NCBI RefSeq assembly: GCF_005222955.1
Contig: NZ_LWUA01000190.1
Location: 1 to 41,115, forward strand
DNA: 41,115 bases
Direction: 5' to 3'
From: Blastococcus sp. CCUG 61487
Lineage (GTDB): Bacteria; Actinomycetota; Actinomycetes; Mycobacteriales; Geodermatophilaceae
Shown here: piece by piece, positions 8,401-15,787 of the stretch
Layout of the letters: every line of letters starts with the position of its first letter
How positions within the stretch are numbered: position 1 is the first letter of the stretch
Program-made: the position numbers and the translations under genes
Notes under the pieces: generated by a model
The model's input: the letters and a program-made list of their open reading frames with translations, nothing else
Told to the model about the DNA's origin: nothing
Databases searched by the model: none

Positions 8401-9688
8401 TCACCCACCGCCGGCGGCCGGCCGGGGCGTCGGCACCCCGCCGGCGGCGGGCCCGCTCGAGCAGGACCGCCCCGAGATGGGCCAGGCCCAGGGCCAGCGG
8501 CAGCCGCAGCACGGGGTCGAACTTGTGCACGTTGCGGATCGGGGCGAGGAAGCCGTCGAGCTCCTCGTGGAGCCGGTCGGCCCACAGGCCCTGGACGTCG
8601 GCGAGGTGCCCGACGGTGACCAGCCCGACGCCGGCCAGGACCCCGAGGACGAGCCAGGTGCGCTCGGGCAGGTCGCGCCGGCACAGCGCCACCAGTCCGG
8701 CCGCGGCGAGCAGCACCGTCGCGGTGATCGGGACGGCGTCGCGGACCAGCGACCACCCGGCCGGCCACGTCGGCCCGGCGGGCGAGGCCAGCGTCGCCAC
8801 CCAGTGCGACGTCCCCCGCAGCACGCTGAGGACGTCGGTCGGGCCGGTCGTGGCCGCGGCGTTCTCGATGTAGAAGAGGAACGGCGGGCTGAACCTGCCC
8901 AGGAGGAACAGCGGCCCGGCCCACCAGGCGGTCGCGAGCGCGACGCAGACGCCCCACCAGATGATCAGCCGCCGACGGAACGGCCCGGCCGGCCGGGTCA
9001 GCAGGTACAGCACGGCCAGGGGCAGGACGGCCGCCGTCGCCACGGCGTTGACGCCACCGACGCAGAAGACCGCCAGGGCCGAGAGCGCCGCGGCCCGGCG
9101 GGCCGATCCGCGCTCCCTGGCGCCGACCAGCGGGATGAGCACCCAGGGCGCCAGCGCCATGGGCACGAGCTCGACCGAGGTGGTGCCGATCGCGGTGATC
9201 ATGCGGGGGGCGAGCGCGTACGCGATGCCGGCCACGATCGCCGTCTCGGCCGTGCCGATCCGCAGCCGGCGGGCGAGCACCACGACGCCGAGGAACGCGA
9301 CGCTCATGAGGCCGGCGAACCAGAGCCGCTGCACCACCCAGACGGGCAGCCCGGCGAGCTGGCCGAGGGCGAAGAACGGGCCCATCGGGAAGAAGTAGCC
9401 GTACGCCTGGTTCTGCAGCTGGCCCGCGGCGCCCTCCGGCTCCCACAGGGTGAGCGCCCGGCCGAGGAAGGCCAGCGGGTCGACGGCGAGGTCGAGCTTG
9501 GTGTCGCCGATGATCCGGCCGGGCGACTGGAGCAACGCCAGGACGAGGAACCCGACGCAGACCAGCGCCAGCCGGCCGCGCGCGAGCAGGCCGACGACCC
9601 GCCTGGTCAGCGGCTCGCGGGATCCCTTCGACTCCGGCGCGTCCACGGAGGACGGCGCGTCGGTCGTGCCGGTGACCATCGTCGCCAT
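5453..9688 (-). CDS. aftD: alpha-(1->3)-arabinofuranosyltransferase AftD-like
   Basis: The 1411-residue polytopic GT-C enzyme is predicted to transfer arabinofuranose from decaprenyl-phospho-arabinose onto a wall arabinan on the outer face of the membrane. The first long loop carries GDTKLDLAVDPLAFLGRAL (61-79), matching the acidic GT-C loop of AftD. About twelve helices fill residues 35-460. A large exoplasmic part follows, with two stretches resembling discoidin/F5-8C carbohydrate-binding modules (about 740-850 and 960-1070, each with a DPxTAW core). Three to four helices occupy about 1255-1400. Length matches the AftD family (about 1400). The ATG at 9688 has a weak ribosome binding site and follows the DUF3068 stop by 19 bases; an ATG nine bases later is possible. 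AftD is best known from mycolate-bearing actinobacteria. Confidence 0.9.
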   Translation of the reverse strand: MATMVTGTTDAPSSVDAPESKGSREPLTRRVVGLLARGRLALVCVGFLVLALLQSPGRIIGDTKLDLAVDPLAFLGRALTLWEPEGAAGQLQNQAYGYFFPMGPFFALGQLAGLPVWVVQRLWFAGLMSVAFLGVVVLARRLRIGTAETAIVAGIAYALAPRMITAIGTTSVELVPMALAPWVLIPLVGARERGSARRAAALSALAVFCVGGVNAVATAAVLPLAVLYLLTRPAGPFRRRLIIWWGVCVALATAWWAGPLFLLGRFSPPFLFYIENAAATTGPTDVLSVLRGTSHWVATLASPAGPTWPAGWSLVRDAVPITATVLLAAAGLVALCRRDLPERTWLVLGVLAGVGLVTVGHLADVQGLWADRLHEELDGFLAPIRNVHKFDPVLRLPLALGLAHLGAVLLERARRRRGADAPAGRRRWVTTALSRTVLGVLLVALVAGISPALAGRLAPPGGFTEIPDHWGETAAFLAAQQPSGRALVLPGSSFPTYEWGSPTDEPLQAVADSPWDIRNAIPLTPEGHIRMLDAVEARLADGEGSAGLARYLARAGISHLVLRNDLATGDARSTRSVLVREALRDSPGITPIGSFGAVSEPDVITDGVVRDSGLDEPAPAIEIYGVADTVPRAWTAPTSSLIAVHGGPEALLPLEDRGAITGRPTVMAGTPGTPAEPAMVTDALLRRERAFGRLNDATSGGLSEDDPLRLNAPVRDYVLPHLAKAESVVRYIGGTPSASSSASDVDGFNGTRMDTQPWSAVDVDPTTAWRPAPWDESSEPPWWRLTAERLFLPRELVVSLGEEPGVARPAELRISTDAGELVVPVADTGEEQVLELPEGYTSQVTISSTVPGDDPNAPALALAEVRVLGLSVHRSVVTPEAEDGVSLFSFDALRGRTGCVTSADGTPLCAPALVSASEEAVWLDRTFTTPTWADYEVFGTMSARPGRALDELLTELRGTPHVEATSAPVADPRASAVAALDGDPETAWLAAGDDRQPTLTLTWPEPRTVDSLRVVTAPDLVAARPTAVTIDAGGLPRTMRLAEDGSVQFAPVVTDTLSVTFELPEDVRSIDPFTRWEQQVGVGVSELEVGGPNAALPADTEVELACGQGPDVQIDGAVMLTAVRTSVGALQTLAPMTLEFCDAIPTLKIPGGEHRMLARSSELVSIDTVTLRRVGSPADTAPGTRAAAEIVRWDAEHRTVRVDATEGDTLLAIPENTNPGWRATLDGTPLGPVTVDGWQQGFVVPAGMAGDVELVFRPGPVYRTALAVGAGAIALLVVLAAVPVLRPVRERTPRLPRLAAAVSAAVAFAVVVGGALFGTALVGGLVGLAALGVLWVLRHLAGRWASVVLGAVAAGALLTAAVVSRGEPGGTSTGQLLAVVALAAVVAGVLPLVPVRRLLERLRPRPATPGA

Positions 9689-9707
9689 GCGCAGCGGACC
9701 CGACGGC

Positions 9708-10679
9708 TCAGGCGCTCGGGACGGCGACCCGGGCGGGCTCGTCGTCCTGCACGTGGTCGGTCCCGGCCGGCCGGCGGCGGATGGTCAGCAGCACGCCGAG
9801 GGCGAGGAGCGCCGCACCGACGCCGCCCGCGGTCCAGCGGCCGACCTCCCGCAGCTGCGACCGCTCCGCCCGGATCTCCTCGGCCCGGTCGACCGCGTCG
9901 GCGATCGACTCGTCGGTCCAGGTGAACGTGCCGGCCAGCAGGGTGGCGCCCGGCCGTCCCTCGGGGCCCGGGAGCACCGTCACCGGACTCTCCTCGGCGG
10001 AGACGACGACGCCGCTGATCGGCTCCACCAGCAGGGTGCGCGCGGCGCTATGCGCGACGGAGGCGCCCAGCTCGCTGCCGGGCGCGCCGAGCAGCTCCCC
10101 GGGGACGGTAACCGAGCTGATCACCGTGACGGGAACCTCCTGCTCGAAGCGGTACACCTGCGTGCCGTCGAGGCTCTCGGTGCCCACGAAGCGGGCGGGG
10201 AAGGACTGCCGCACCGTGGAGTCCCAGAGAGCGTAGTCGCGCTGCTCGGTGTCGGCGGGGAACACGACCGCGAGCCCGGTGACGTCGACGCGCTCCCCGT
10301 CGATCGACTCGGCGACGCAGTCGACGGCCTCGGCGCTGCGGCGGTCCAGGCAGGCAACGGTCGTCCCGGTCGAGATCAGCGTCCCGTCCGCGTCGTCGAC
10401 AGTCGTCCGGTACTCCCAGACCGCGACGTCGTCACCGGCGTCGCCGGTGTCCTCGTCCCCCCGCACCCGGACCGACAGCGACGCCTCGTCGCTCGTGACG
10501 CTGGTGAGGGTGACCGGGTCCAGGTAGGTGACCCCTGCCCCCCGGGCCTCGATCTCGAAGCTCTCGTCGAGGCGGAGGTCGACAGGTGTCAGCGGGATCA
10601 CGCCCGAGCCGGCGACCGCGACGACGAGGGCCAGACACCCCAGGCCGATCACGGCCGGCCCGACGACTCGCGCCCGCAT
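9708..10679 (-). CDS. DUF3068 (PorA-family) membrane protein
   Basis: The 323-residue protein begins with a signal-anchor helix (VVGPAVIGLGCLALVVAVAG, about 5-24). It then has a large extracytoplasmic beta-rich domain and a C-terminal helix VGAALLALGVLLTI followed by a positive RRR stop-transfer. This layout, plus stretches such as GTTVACLDRRS and DYALWDSTVRQSFPARFVG, matches DUF3068, the family annotated as PorA-like although the channel function is not general. The mycobacterial counterpart, as I recall, is Rv0227c, near aftD there as well. The ATG at 10679 is chosen for the GGAGGAG site upstream; a longer frame to 10799 gives an unlikely Arg-rich N-terminus. It is first in the operon leading to aftD, and probably serves the same envelope pathway. 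Confidence 0.85.
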   Translation of the reverse strand: MRARVVGPAVIGLGCLALVVAVAGSGVIPLTPVDLRLDESFEIEARGAGVTYLDPVTLTSVTSDEASLSVRVRGDEDTGDAGDDVAVWEYRTTVDDADGTLISTGTTVACLDRRSAEAVDCVAESIDGERVDVTGLAVVFPADTEQRDYALWDSTVRQSFPARFVGTESLDGTQVYRFEQEVPVTVISSVTVPGELLGAPGSELGASVAHSAARTLLVEPISGVVVSAEESPVTVLPGPEGRPGATLLAGTFTWTDESIADAVDRAEEIRAERSQLREVGRWTAGGVGAALLALGVLLTIRRRPAGTDHVQDDEPARVAVPSA

Positions 10680-10896
10680 GCACTCCTCCTCGCCGCAGCG
10701 GCTCGCGCGGCACGAACCCCGACGGTACGGGACAGCGGGACCCCGACGAGCACGACGCCCCGGGCGCCGCGGCGGAAGATCACCCGCCGCGTTCGACACT
10801 CCGCGACACGCCCGGGAGGCTGCCGGTTCGCACGGGTCGGACGAGGTGCCGGCGCTGTCGAGCGGCCCCCGGGGCGCTCGTGGCTCCGGGGCGGGG

Positions 10897-10912
10897 TGTG
10901 ACCTGTGTCACG
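10897..10912. promoter_or_regulatory. CRP/GlxR-type box
   Basis: TGTGACCTGTGTCACG matches the CRP-family consensus TGTGAnnnnnnTCACA at 9 of 10 fixed positions. It lies 218 bases upstream of the DUF3068 start and 14 bases past the methyltransferase stop, so the only reasonable target is the DUF3068-aftD operon reading left. The rest of the 246-base gap (10680-10925) shows no other clear element. Confidence 0.5.
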
Positions 10913-10925
10913 TGTGGGGTCTCGG

Positions 10926-11654
10926 TCAGCCCTTCTTGCGGAGCACGAGGACGACGTTCCACGACACGAACTCGCGCAGCCCGGGCACCCGCAGCACCCA
11001 CGCCGCCCACCAGGGGTGGTAGCGGGGCAGCGCGGCGACCAGATCGGCGTCGCGGCAGGTGCGGGCCCAGCGCAGCGCGGCGCCGGCGGAGGGGGCGAAG
11101 AGCGTCTCGCCGTACCTGTTCTTCGGCTCGAACCCGTTCTTCCGCACGAAGCGGCGGCGGGCCCGGTAGCCGCCGAGGTAGTGCCAGGGCGAGGTCTCGT
11201 GCCCGCCCCAGGGCCCGAACCACGGCGGGAAGGAGAGGTAGACGATGCCGCCGGGCTTGGTCACCCGCACCATCTCGTCGGCCATCGTCCACGGTCGGCG
11301 CACGTGTTCCAGCACGTTGGACGAGAAGCAGACGTCCAGCACCCCGGTCCGGATCGGCAGCTCCTCGCCGCTGGCCCGGAGCGTGCCCGGCTCCGGTTCC
11401 CCCCGCGCGGTCATCTCGCCGGCGTCCGGCTCCAGCCCGACGTAGGTCGCCCCGGCGCCCCGGAACGCGTCGGCGAAGTACCCCGCACCGCCACCGACGT
11501 CGAGGACCGTGGCCCCGTCGAGGTCGGCCCACCGGGACAGTTGCGCCACGGTGTCGGCAGCGAGGACGCTGTAGAAGCCTTCGGGGTCGTCCTGCTCGTG
11601 CAGGAAGGCCCGGAACAACGTGACCGACCGGGAGAAGGTGGCCGATCGGTTCAT
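10926..11654 (-). CDS. class I SAM-dependent methyltransferase
   Basis: The 242-residue protein has the Rossmann-type methyltransferase signature: VLDVGGGAGYFADAF (motif I, about 52-66), VGLEPDAGE (motif II acidic residue), and VCFSSNVLEHVRRPW (motif IV/V, typical of Methyltransf_11). PGGIVYLSFPPWFGPWGGHE follows, with aromatic residues that could shape the acceptor site. The ATG at 11654 is preferred because GGAG lies nine bases upstream; an ATG at 11687 has no such site. It diverges from the GT4 gene, and the pair resembles mycobacterial Rv0224c-Rv0225, so methylation of a wall glycan or its lipid carrier is a reasonable guess. The substrate cannot be read from the sequence. Confidence 0.85.
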   Translation of the reverse strand: MNRSATFSRSVTLFRAFLHEQDDPEGFYSVLAADTVAQLSRWADLDGATVLDVGGGAGYFADAFRGAGATYVGLEPDAGEMTARGEPEPGTLRASGEELPIRTGVLDVCFSSNVLEHVRRPWTMADEMVRVTKPGGIVYLSFPPWFGPWGGHETSPWHYLGGYRARRRFVRKNGFEPKNRYGETLFAPSAGAALRWARTCRDADLVAALPRYHPWWAAWVLRVPGLREFVSWNVVLVLRKKG

Positions 11655-11741
11655 CTGTGTGCACTCCAAAGGGGTCGCGGGGCTCATCGCTGGTCGATGC
11701 CAGGGCGCAGGTGCATTAGTGTGCCGCTGGTGTCACAACGA

Positions 11742-12998
11742 ATGACGGACATCGACGTTCTCTTCGTGAACTGGCGTGACGTCAGCCACCCGGAGGGCGG
11801 CGGTTCCGAACGTTACGTGCAGCGGATCGCGGAGGGTCTGGCCGCCGCGGGCCTCCGCGTGGCTCTGTTCTGCGCCGAGCACGGCCGGGCCCCGGCCGAA
11901 GAGGTCGTCAACGGCGTGCGGATCATCCGCCGCGGCCGCCGGCTCAGCGTCTACCCGCGTGCGTTCGGCTTCGTCCGCCGGCACCGGCCGCGCGTCGTCG
12001 TCGACGTGCAGAACGGCATCCCCTTCTGCAGCACCCTGGCCACCCGCGGCCCCGTCGCCACCGTCGTGCACCACGTGCACAAGGAGCAGTGGCCGATGGT
12101 GTTCGGCCGGATCGGCGGCCGCCTCGGCTGGTGGCTCGAGTCGAAGGTGGCGCCGAAGGTCTACCGCCGGGTGCCTTACGTGACGATCTCCGAGGCCACC
12201 CGCACCGAGATGACCGGGCTGGGCATCGCCCGGGAGCGGATCACCCTGGTCCCCGTGGGCACCGAGCCGATCGTGGACGTCGACACCCCACGCTCCCCCA
12301 GCCCCCGGCTGGTCGTGCTGGGCCGGCTCGTGCCGCACAAGCGGGTCGAGCACGCCATCCAGATCCTCGCTCGCCTCAGCGACCGCTGGCCCGACCTGTC
12401 CCTCGCCGTCGTCGGCGAGGGATGGTGGGAGGAGCAGCTGCGTGCCGAGGCCGAGCGGCTCGGCGTCGCCGACCGCGTCGAGTTCACCGGCTTCGTCGAC
12501 GAGCGGGCCAAGCACGAGCAGCTCGCCGCTGCGTGGGTGCACCTGTGCCCGTCGGTGAAGGAGGGCTGGGGCATGGTGGTGATCGAGGCCGGCGGCCACG
12601 GCGTCCCCACCGTCGGCTACCACGCCTCCGGTGGCCTGCAGGAATCCGTGGTCGACGGCGTGAGCGGGGTGCTCGTGGACGACCTGGAGCAGATGACGGC
12701 CGCCGTGGCCCGGCTGCTCGAGGACGAGCCGACCCGCCGCGCCATGGGCGAGGCCGCCGCCCGCCACGCGGCGAACTTCGAGTGGCCCGTGAGCGTCGCC
12801 ACCTTCGCGGGCGTCCTGGCCCGCGCCGTGCGCGAGTCGGGCCGCGAGGAGTCGCGGACCGACGCCGAGGGCCGCGACCTGGTCGCGCTGCTGGAGTCCG
12901 CCGGGACGGGATCCGCCCGCGACGTCCGTCTGACGCTGGACGTCCTGCCGGGCGGGGCGGCGACGACCGCGGGGTCCGCCGCCTCCGGGCGAGCATGA
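11742..12998 (+). CDS. GT4 family glycosyltransferase
   Basis: The 418-residue GT-B enzyme starts DIDVLFVNWRDVSHPEGGGSERYV, with the Gly-rich acceptor-side loop of GT4 proteins. The C-terminal half has VVLGRLVPHKRVEHAI (nucleotide-sugar Lys/Arg site) and CPSVKEGWGMVVIEAGGHGVP, the E-x7-E motif of retaining GT4 enzymes. The tail after about residue 370 is low-complexity. It should act in the cytoplasm, transferring a sugar to a growing glycan or polyprenyl carrier. The start is uncertain: ATG 11742 gives a standard N-terminus but has no Shine-Dalgarno sequence, and an in-frame GTG at 11721 would add seven residues. The gene is divergent from the methyltransferase and is followed by a flippase-like gene reached through a 24-codon ORF. 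Confidence 0.87.
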   Translation: MTDIDVLFVNWRDVSHPEGGGSERYVQRIAEGLAAAGLRVALFCAEHGRAPAEEVVNGVRIIRRGRRLSVYPRAFGFVRRHRPRVVVDVQNGIPFCSTLATRGPVATVVHHVHKEQWPMVFGRIGGRLGWWLESKVAPKVYRRVPYVTISEATRTEMTGLGIARERITLVPVGTEPIVDVDTPRSPSPRLVVLGRLVPHKRVEHAIQILARLSDRWPDLSLAVVGEGWWEEQLRAEAERLGVADRVEFTGFVDERAKHEQLAAAWVHLCPSVKEGWGMVVIEAGGHGVPTVGYHASGGLQESVVDGVSGVLVDDLEQMTAAVARLLEDEPTRRAMGEAAARHAANFEWPVSVATFAGVLARAVRESGREESRTDAEGRDLVALLESAGTGSARDVRLTLDVLPGGAATTAGSAASGRA

Positions 12999-13069
12999 GC
13001 ACGAGCGGCCACCGGGGAGACCGGCGACGCTGGGGCCCGTCCGGCTCCCGCCGCGGGGTGCCCGGATGA
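12995..13069 (+). CDS. short ORF (24 aa) overlapping both neighbours by ATGA
   Basis: The ATG at 12995 overlaps the GT4 stop as ATGA. The frame then runs 24 codons (MSTSGHRGDRRRWGPSGSRR plus GVPG) and its TGA overlaps the flippase ATG, again as ATGA. The peptide is basic and has no recognisable domain. The architecture would let terminating ribosomes re-initiate twice and so bridge the 67-base gap to a start codon with only a weak ribosome binding site. No homology is claimed, and coding bias could produce it by chance. Confidence 0.35.
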   Translation: MSTSGHRGDRRRWGPSGSRRGVPG

Positions 13070-14334
13070 CCGCTCTGGGAGCCCCTCCCGCCCCCAGCGC
13101 GGTCCGGCGGCGGCGCGAGGCCGCCGTGCCGGCCGCGCTGGTGTCCCTGGCGCTGTTGGGCATCAACGCGCTGGCCTACCTCTTCACCGTCTTCGCCGCC
13201 CGCCTGCTCGTGCCGGAGGCCTACGGCGAGCTCGCCGCCCTGCTGGGCGTCATGTTCATCGGCGTCGTCCCGGCGACCGGCCTGCAGACCGCGGCGGCCC
13301 TCACCCTGGGGCGCTCGACCCCCGAGGAGCGGCCGCTGCTCGTACGGCGACTGCACGCCGCCAGCTGGGTCGGCGCCGCGGGCGTCGGGATCCTGGGGCT
13401 GCTCGCCGTCGGTCCGCTGGTCGCCCTCCTGCACCTGTCGAGCGCCACGACGGTCCTGTGGCTGCTCGCCGCCCTGGTGCCGCACACGCTGATCGGCGGC
13501 TACGACGGCCTGCTGCAGGGGACCCGCCGGTACGGGCGGCTCGCCGTCGTCATCAGCACGCTCGGCGTGCTGAAGTCCGGCGGCGGCATCGCCGGCCTGC
13601 TGATCGGCGGCACCCCCGAGTCCGGGCTGATGGGCATGGCGCTGGGCGTCACCACGAGCGCGACGGTGAGCTGGCTGGTCACCGGCCGCCCCGGCTTCGC
13701 GCGCGGGGTGCGCCCCCACATCTTCGCGGCGGCCCGCGCCTCCAGCGCGCTGCTCGGCCTGGTCCTGCTGGTCAACCTCGACCTGCTGCTCGCCCGCCAC
13801 CACCTCTCCCCCGACCTGGCCGGCGAGTACGCCGTGGCCTCGATCTTCGCGAAGGTCGCCTTCTGGCTCCCGCAGGGCGTCAGCGTCGTGCTGCTGCCCC
13901 GCTTGGTGCACCAGGGCGCCCGCCGCCGGATGCTGCCCGCGGCGATCGCGCTGGTCGCGGCGGTGGGCATCGTGCTCACCAGCGCCACGGCCGTCCTGGG
14001 CGCCCGCGCCCTGCCACTGGTGGGCGGCGCCGAGTACGGGGCCGCCCTGGGCGGGGCGACCTGGATCTTCGCCATGCTGGGCAGCCTCTTCGCGCTGGCC
14101 CAGCTCCTGCTCTACTCGGGCATCGCCGCGGCCGACCGGATCGCGGCGGTCGCCGTGTGGTGCGCCGTCGCCCTCGAGGTCGTGGCGGTCGAGGTGCTCG
14201 CCGCCGGCGCCGGCCTGACGGTGCTCACGGTGGCCTGGATCGCGCTGGGCACCAGCCTGCTGCTGGTCGGCACCGGGCTGCTGCGGATGTGGCTGGCGCA
14301 CACGAGCTCCGCGCGCGAGACCCTGCCCGTCTGA
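13066..14334 (+). CDS. polysaccharide flippase-like membrane protein (MATE/Wzx type)
   Basis: The 422-residue protein has about twelve hydrophobic helices. The N-terminal segment ALVSLALLGINALAYLFTVFAARLLVPEAYGELAALLG has the AYGxLAALLG turn seen in Wzx/polysaccharide-biosynthesis flippases. LVLLVNLDLLLARHHLSPDLAGEYAVASIFAKVAFWLPQG in the middle is another family hallmark (D at the helix, then AGxYxxA). It should move a lipid-linked glycan or similar amphiphile across the inner membrane. Encoded directly after a GT4 transferase and beside aftD, it probably exports the precursor those enzymes act on. The start ATG at 13066 has only a weak GGGGTG upstream and overlaps the stop of the 24-codon ORF. 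Confidence 0.83.
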   Translation: MTALGAPPAPSAVRRRREAAVPAALVSLALLGINALAYLFTVFAARLLVPEAYGELAALLGVMFIGVVPATGLQTAAALTLGRSTPEERPLLVRRLHAASWVGAAGVGILGLLAVGPLVALLHLSSATTVLWLLAALVPHTLIGGYDGLLQGTRRYGRLAVVISTLGVLKSGGGIAGLLIGGTPESGLMGMALGVTTSATVSWLVTGRPGFARGVRPHIFAAARASSALLGLVLLVNLDLLLARHHLSPDLAGEYAVASIFAKVAFWLPQGVSVVLLPRLVHQGARRRMLPAAIALVAAVGIVLTSATAVLGARALPLVGGAEYGAALGGATWIFAMLGSLFALAQLLLYSGIAAADRIAAVAVWCAVALEVVAVEVLAAGAGLTVLTVAWIALGTSLLLVGTGLLRMWLAHTSSARETLPV

Positions 14335-14377
14335 CGCGGCAGGCCCGGCCCCCCGTGAGGGGTCCGGGCCTGCCGCG
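14335..14377. terminator. strong bidirectional hairpin terminator
   Basis: A perfect 14-bp stem (CGCGGCAGGCCCGG at 14335-14348, complement at 14364-14377) encloses a second CCCC/GGGG stem with loop GTGA. It begins immediately after the flippase stop and ends 28 bases before the stop of the convergent methyltransferase, so it can serve both. Confidence 0.8.
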
Positions 14378-14405
14378 CGTCCGACCGGATCGAGCCGGTC
14401 GGGGC

Positions 14406-15137
14406 TCAGTACACGTCGTAGGGCGAGTCGTGGCCGAAGACCACCCGGGCCACCCCGCGCAGCCGCAGCCGCAGGAGGCCCTTGATGACCTGGGCGCGGA
14501 CGAACCACGGCAGCTCGCGGAGGATGCGCAGCCGGTCGGCCCGGCTCGGCTTCTCGACGCGGAACAGCGCCATCGAGCCCGCGCGGCGCACGTAGCGGAG
14601 ATCCTTCGCCGGCAGGACCTTCGCCAGGGTGCCGAGGGTGACCCCGAAGGACGCGAAGCAGTCGTGGACCAGGACCGGCGCACCCGGCGGCAGGTGCACC
14701 CGCCACTTGAGGTCGTCGGTGTAGGTCCAGTAGTCGTGCTTGCCGTCGATGTAGAGCATCTGGAACGGCTTGTCCCAGGACTTCCGGATCTTCGTCGAGT
14801 AGTCGCAGACCAGCTCCACGGTGTCCTCGACACCCGCGTTCCTGATGTTCGCCTCGAACGCGTCCCGGGTCTTGCGGCCACCGAAGAGCTTGCCGTCGAT
14901 GAAGGGGTCGACCGCGTACACGCGGCCCTTCTTCTCCCGCATCACCCGGCCGAGGACCACCGTCGACCGGCCCTGGTGCGAGCCGATCTCGAGCACCGCG
15001 GACCCGTCGGGCAGGCTCCGGGCGTGCTCGTCGAGCATCTCGGCCTGCGCCTTGGTCATCCACCCGGGGATCTGGTCCGCGGCGGTCCAGACCTCCTCGA
15101 AGGTCTGACCCGAGGGCGTCAGGGAAGAGTCCGGCAC
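14406..15137 (-). CDS. class I SAM methyltransferase (Methyltransf_24 type)
   Basis: The 243-residue protein carries AVLEIGSHQGRSTVVLGRVM (SAM motif I, about 47-66), VYAVDPFIDGK (acidic motif II), and FQMLYIDGKHDYWTYTDDLKWRVHLPPGAPVLVHDCF. The DGxHxYxxxxxDL pattern is typical of Methyltransf_24 and related rhamnosyl/cephalosporin-hydroxylase-like enzymes, which often methylate sugars or secondary metabolites and may use a metal. The GTG at 15137 has GGAGG four bases upstream. It faces the flippase gene across a shared terminator and diverges from the cupin gene. Its place beside glycosyltransferase and flippase genes suggests sugar O-methylation of a surface glycan, which is inference. Confidence 0.82.
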   Translation of the reverse strand: MPDSSLTPSGQTFEEVWTAADQIPGWMTKAQAEMLDEHARSLPDGSAVLEIGSHQGRSTVVLGRVMREKKGRVYAVDPFIDGKLFGGRKTRDAFEANIRNAGVEDTVELVCDYSTKIRKSWDKPFQMLYIDGKHDYWTYTDDLKWRVHLPPGAPVLVHDCFASFGVTLGTLAKVLPAKDLRYVRRAGSMALFRVEKPSRADRLRILRELPWFVRAQVIKGLLRLRLRGVARVVFGHDSPYDVY

Positions 15138-15270
15138 CTTGCCTCCATCACAGGACAGTCACGATCGCGGAGACGCTACATGCCGGAGACGTCCGCTCCG
15201 CACTGCGGGCGTGTCGGCGCGGCGGAGGACGCCGGCCGGTGACCCGACCGCCCGGTGGTCGGTCATCCGG

Positions 15271-15296
15271 GGGAATCCAGGACTACTCGACCGGTT
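15271..15296 (+). promoter_or_regulatory. possible SigR/SigH-type promoter before the cupin gene
   Basis: GGGAAT at 15271-15276 is followed 17 bases later by GTT at 15294-15296, close to the redox-stress sigma pattern GGAAT-N17/18-GTT. It would start transcription about 70 bases before the cupin ATG. This is a weak motif in GC-rich DNA and is offered as a candidate only. Confidence 0.3.
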
Positions 15297-15375
15297 CGAG
15301 GGGCAGGAGCAGCCCAGATGCCCGCCGGTCGCCCGGTGGGCGGCCGTACCAGCCGAGACGAGAGGAGCGCCGTCC

Positions 15376-15780
15376 ATGGCGTCCGTCATCCACTACACGA
15401 TCGAGACCGAGGCGGAGAAGAGCGGCGACTTCCGCCGGGTGCTCTGGACCGGGAAGCACACCCAGCTGGTGATCATGACGATCCCCCCGGGTGGCGAGAT
15501 CGGCGAGGAGGTGCACGACGACATCGACCAGATCCTCAGCTTCGTCGGCGGCACCGGGAAGGCGATCGTCTCGGGCTCGGAGAAGAACGTCGCCTCCGGC
15601 GACCTGGTTGTCGTGCCGGCCGGCGCGAAGCACAACTTCGTCAACACCGGCCCGAACCCGCTCATCCTCTACACGGTGTACGGCCCGCCCGAGCACGCCG
15701 ACGGCGCGGTGCACGCGACCAAGGAGGAGGCCGACCGGCTCGAGGAGGAGGGCAAGGACGAGCCGCCGTCCTCGAGCTGA
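15376..15780 (+). CDS. small single-domain cupin
   Basis: The 134-residue protein is one cupin barrel. IPPGGEIGEEVHDDIDQILSFVGGTGKAIVSG matches cupin motif 1 [G(X)5HXH(X)3,4E(X)6G] in reduced form, with His at about 51 and acidic residues replacing the second His. DLVVVPAGAKHNFVNTGPNPL matches motif 2 [G(X)5PXG(X)2H(X)3N], with the metal-type His near 93. A charged tail (KEEADRLEEEGKDE) ends the protein. Function is unknown; related small cupins bind metal or sense small ligands. GAGGAG lies nine bases before the ATG at 15376. It is alone on its strand, with a hairpin terminator at 15793-15824. Confidence 0.82.
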   Translation: MASVIHYTIETEAEKSGDFRRVLWTGKHTQLVIMTIPPGGEIGEEVHDDIDQILSFVGGTGKAIVSGSEKNVASGDLVVVPAGAKHNFVNTGPNPLILYTVYGPPEHADGAVHATKEEADRLEEEGKDEPPSSS

Positions 15781-15787
15781 CCTCCGG

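Noticed and set aside
11719-11745. 8-codon frame (MCRWCHNE) ending ATGA on the GT4 start
   Set aside because: It has no ribosome binding site or clear promoter and is too short to judge, so it is not counted with the three mini-ORFs.
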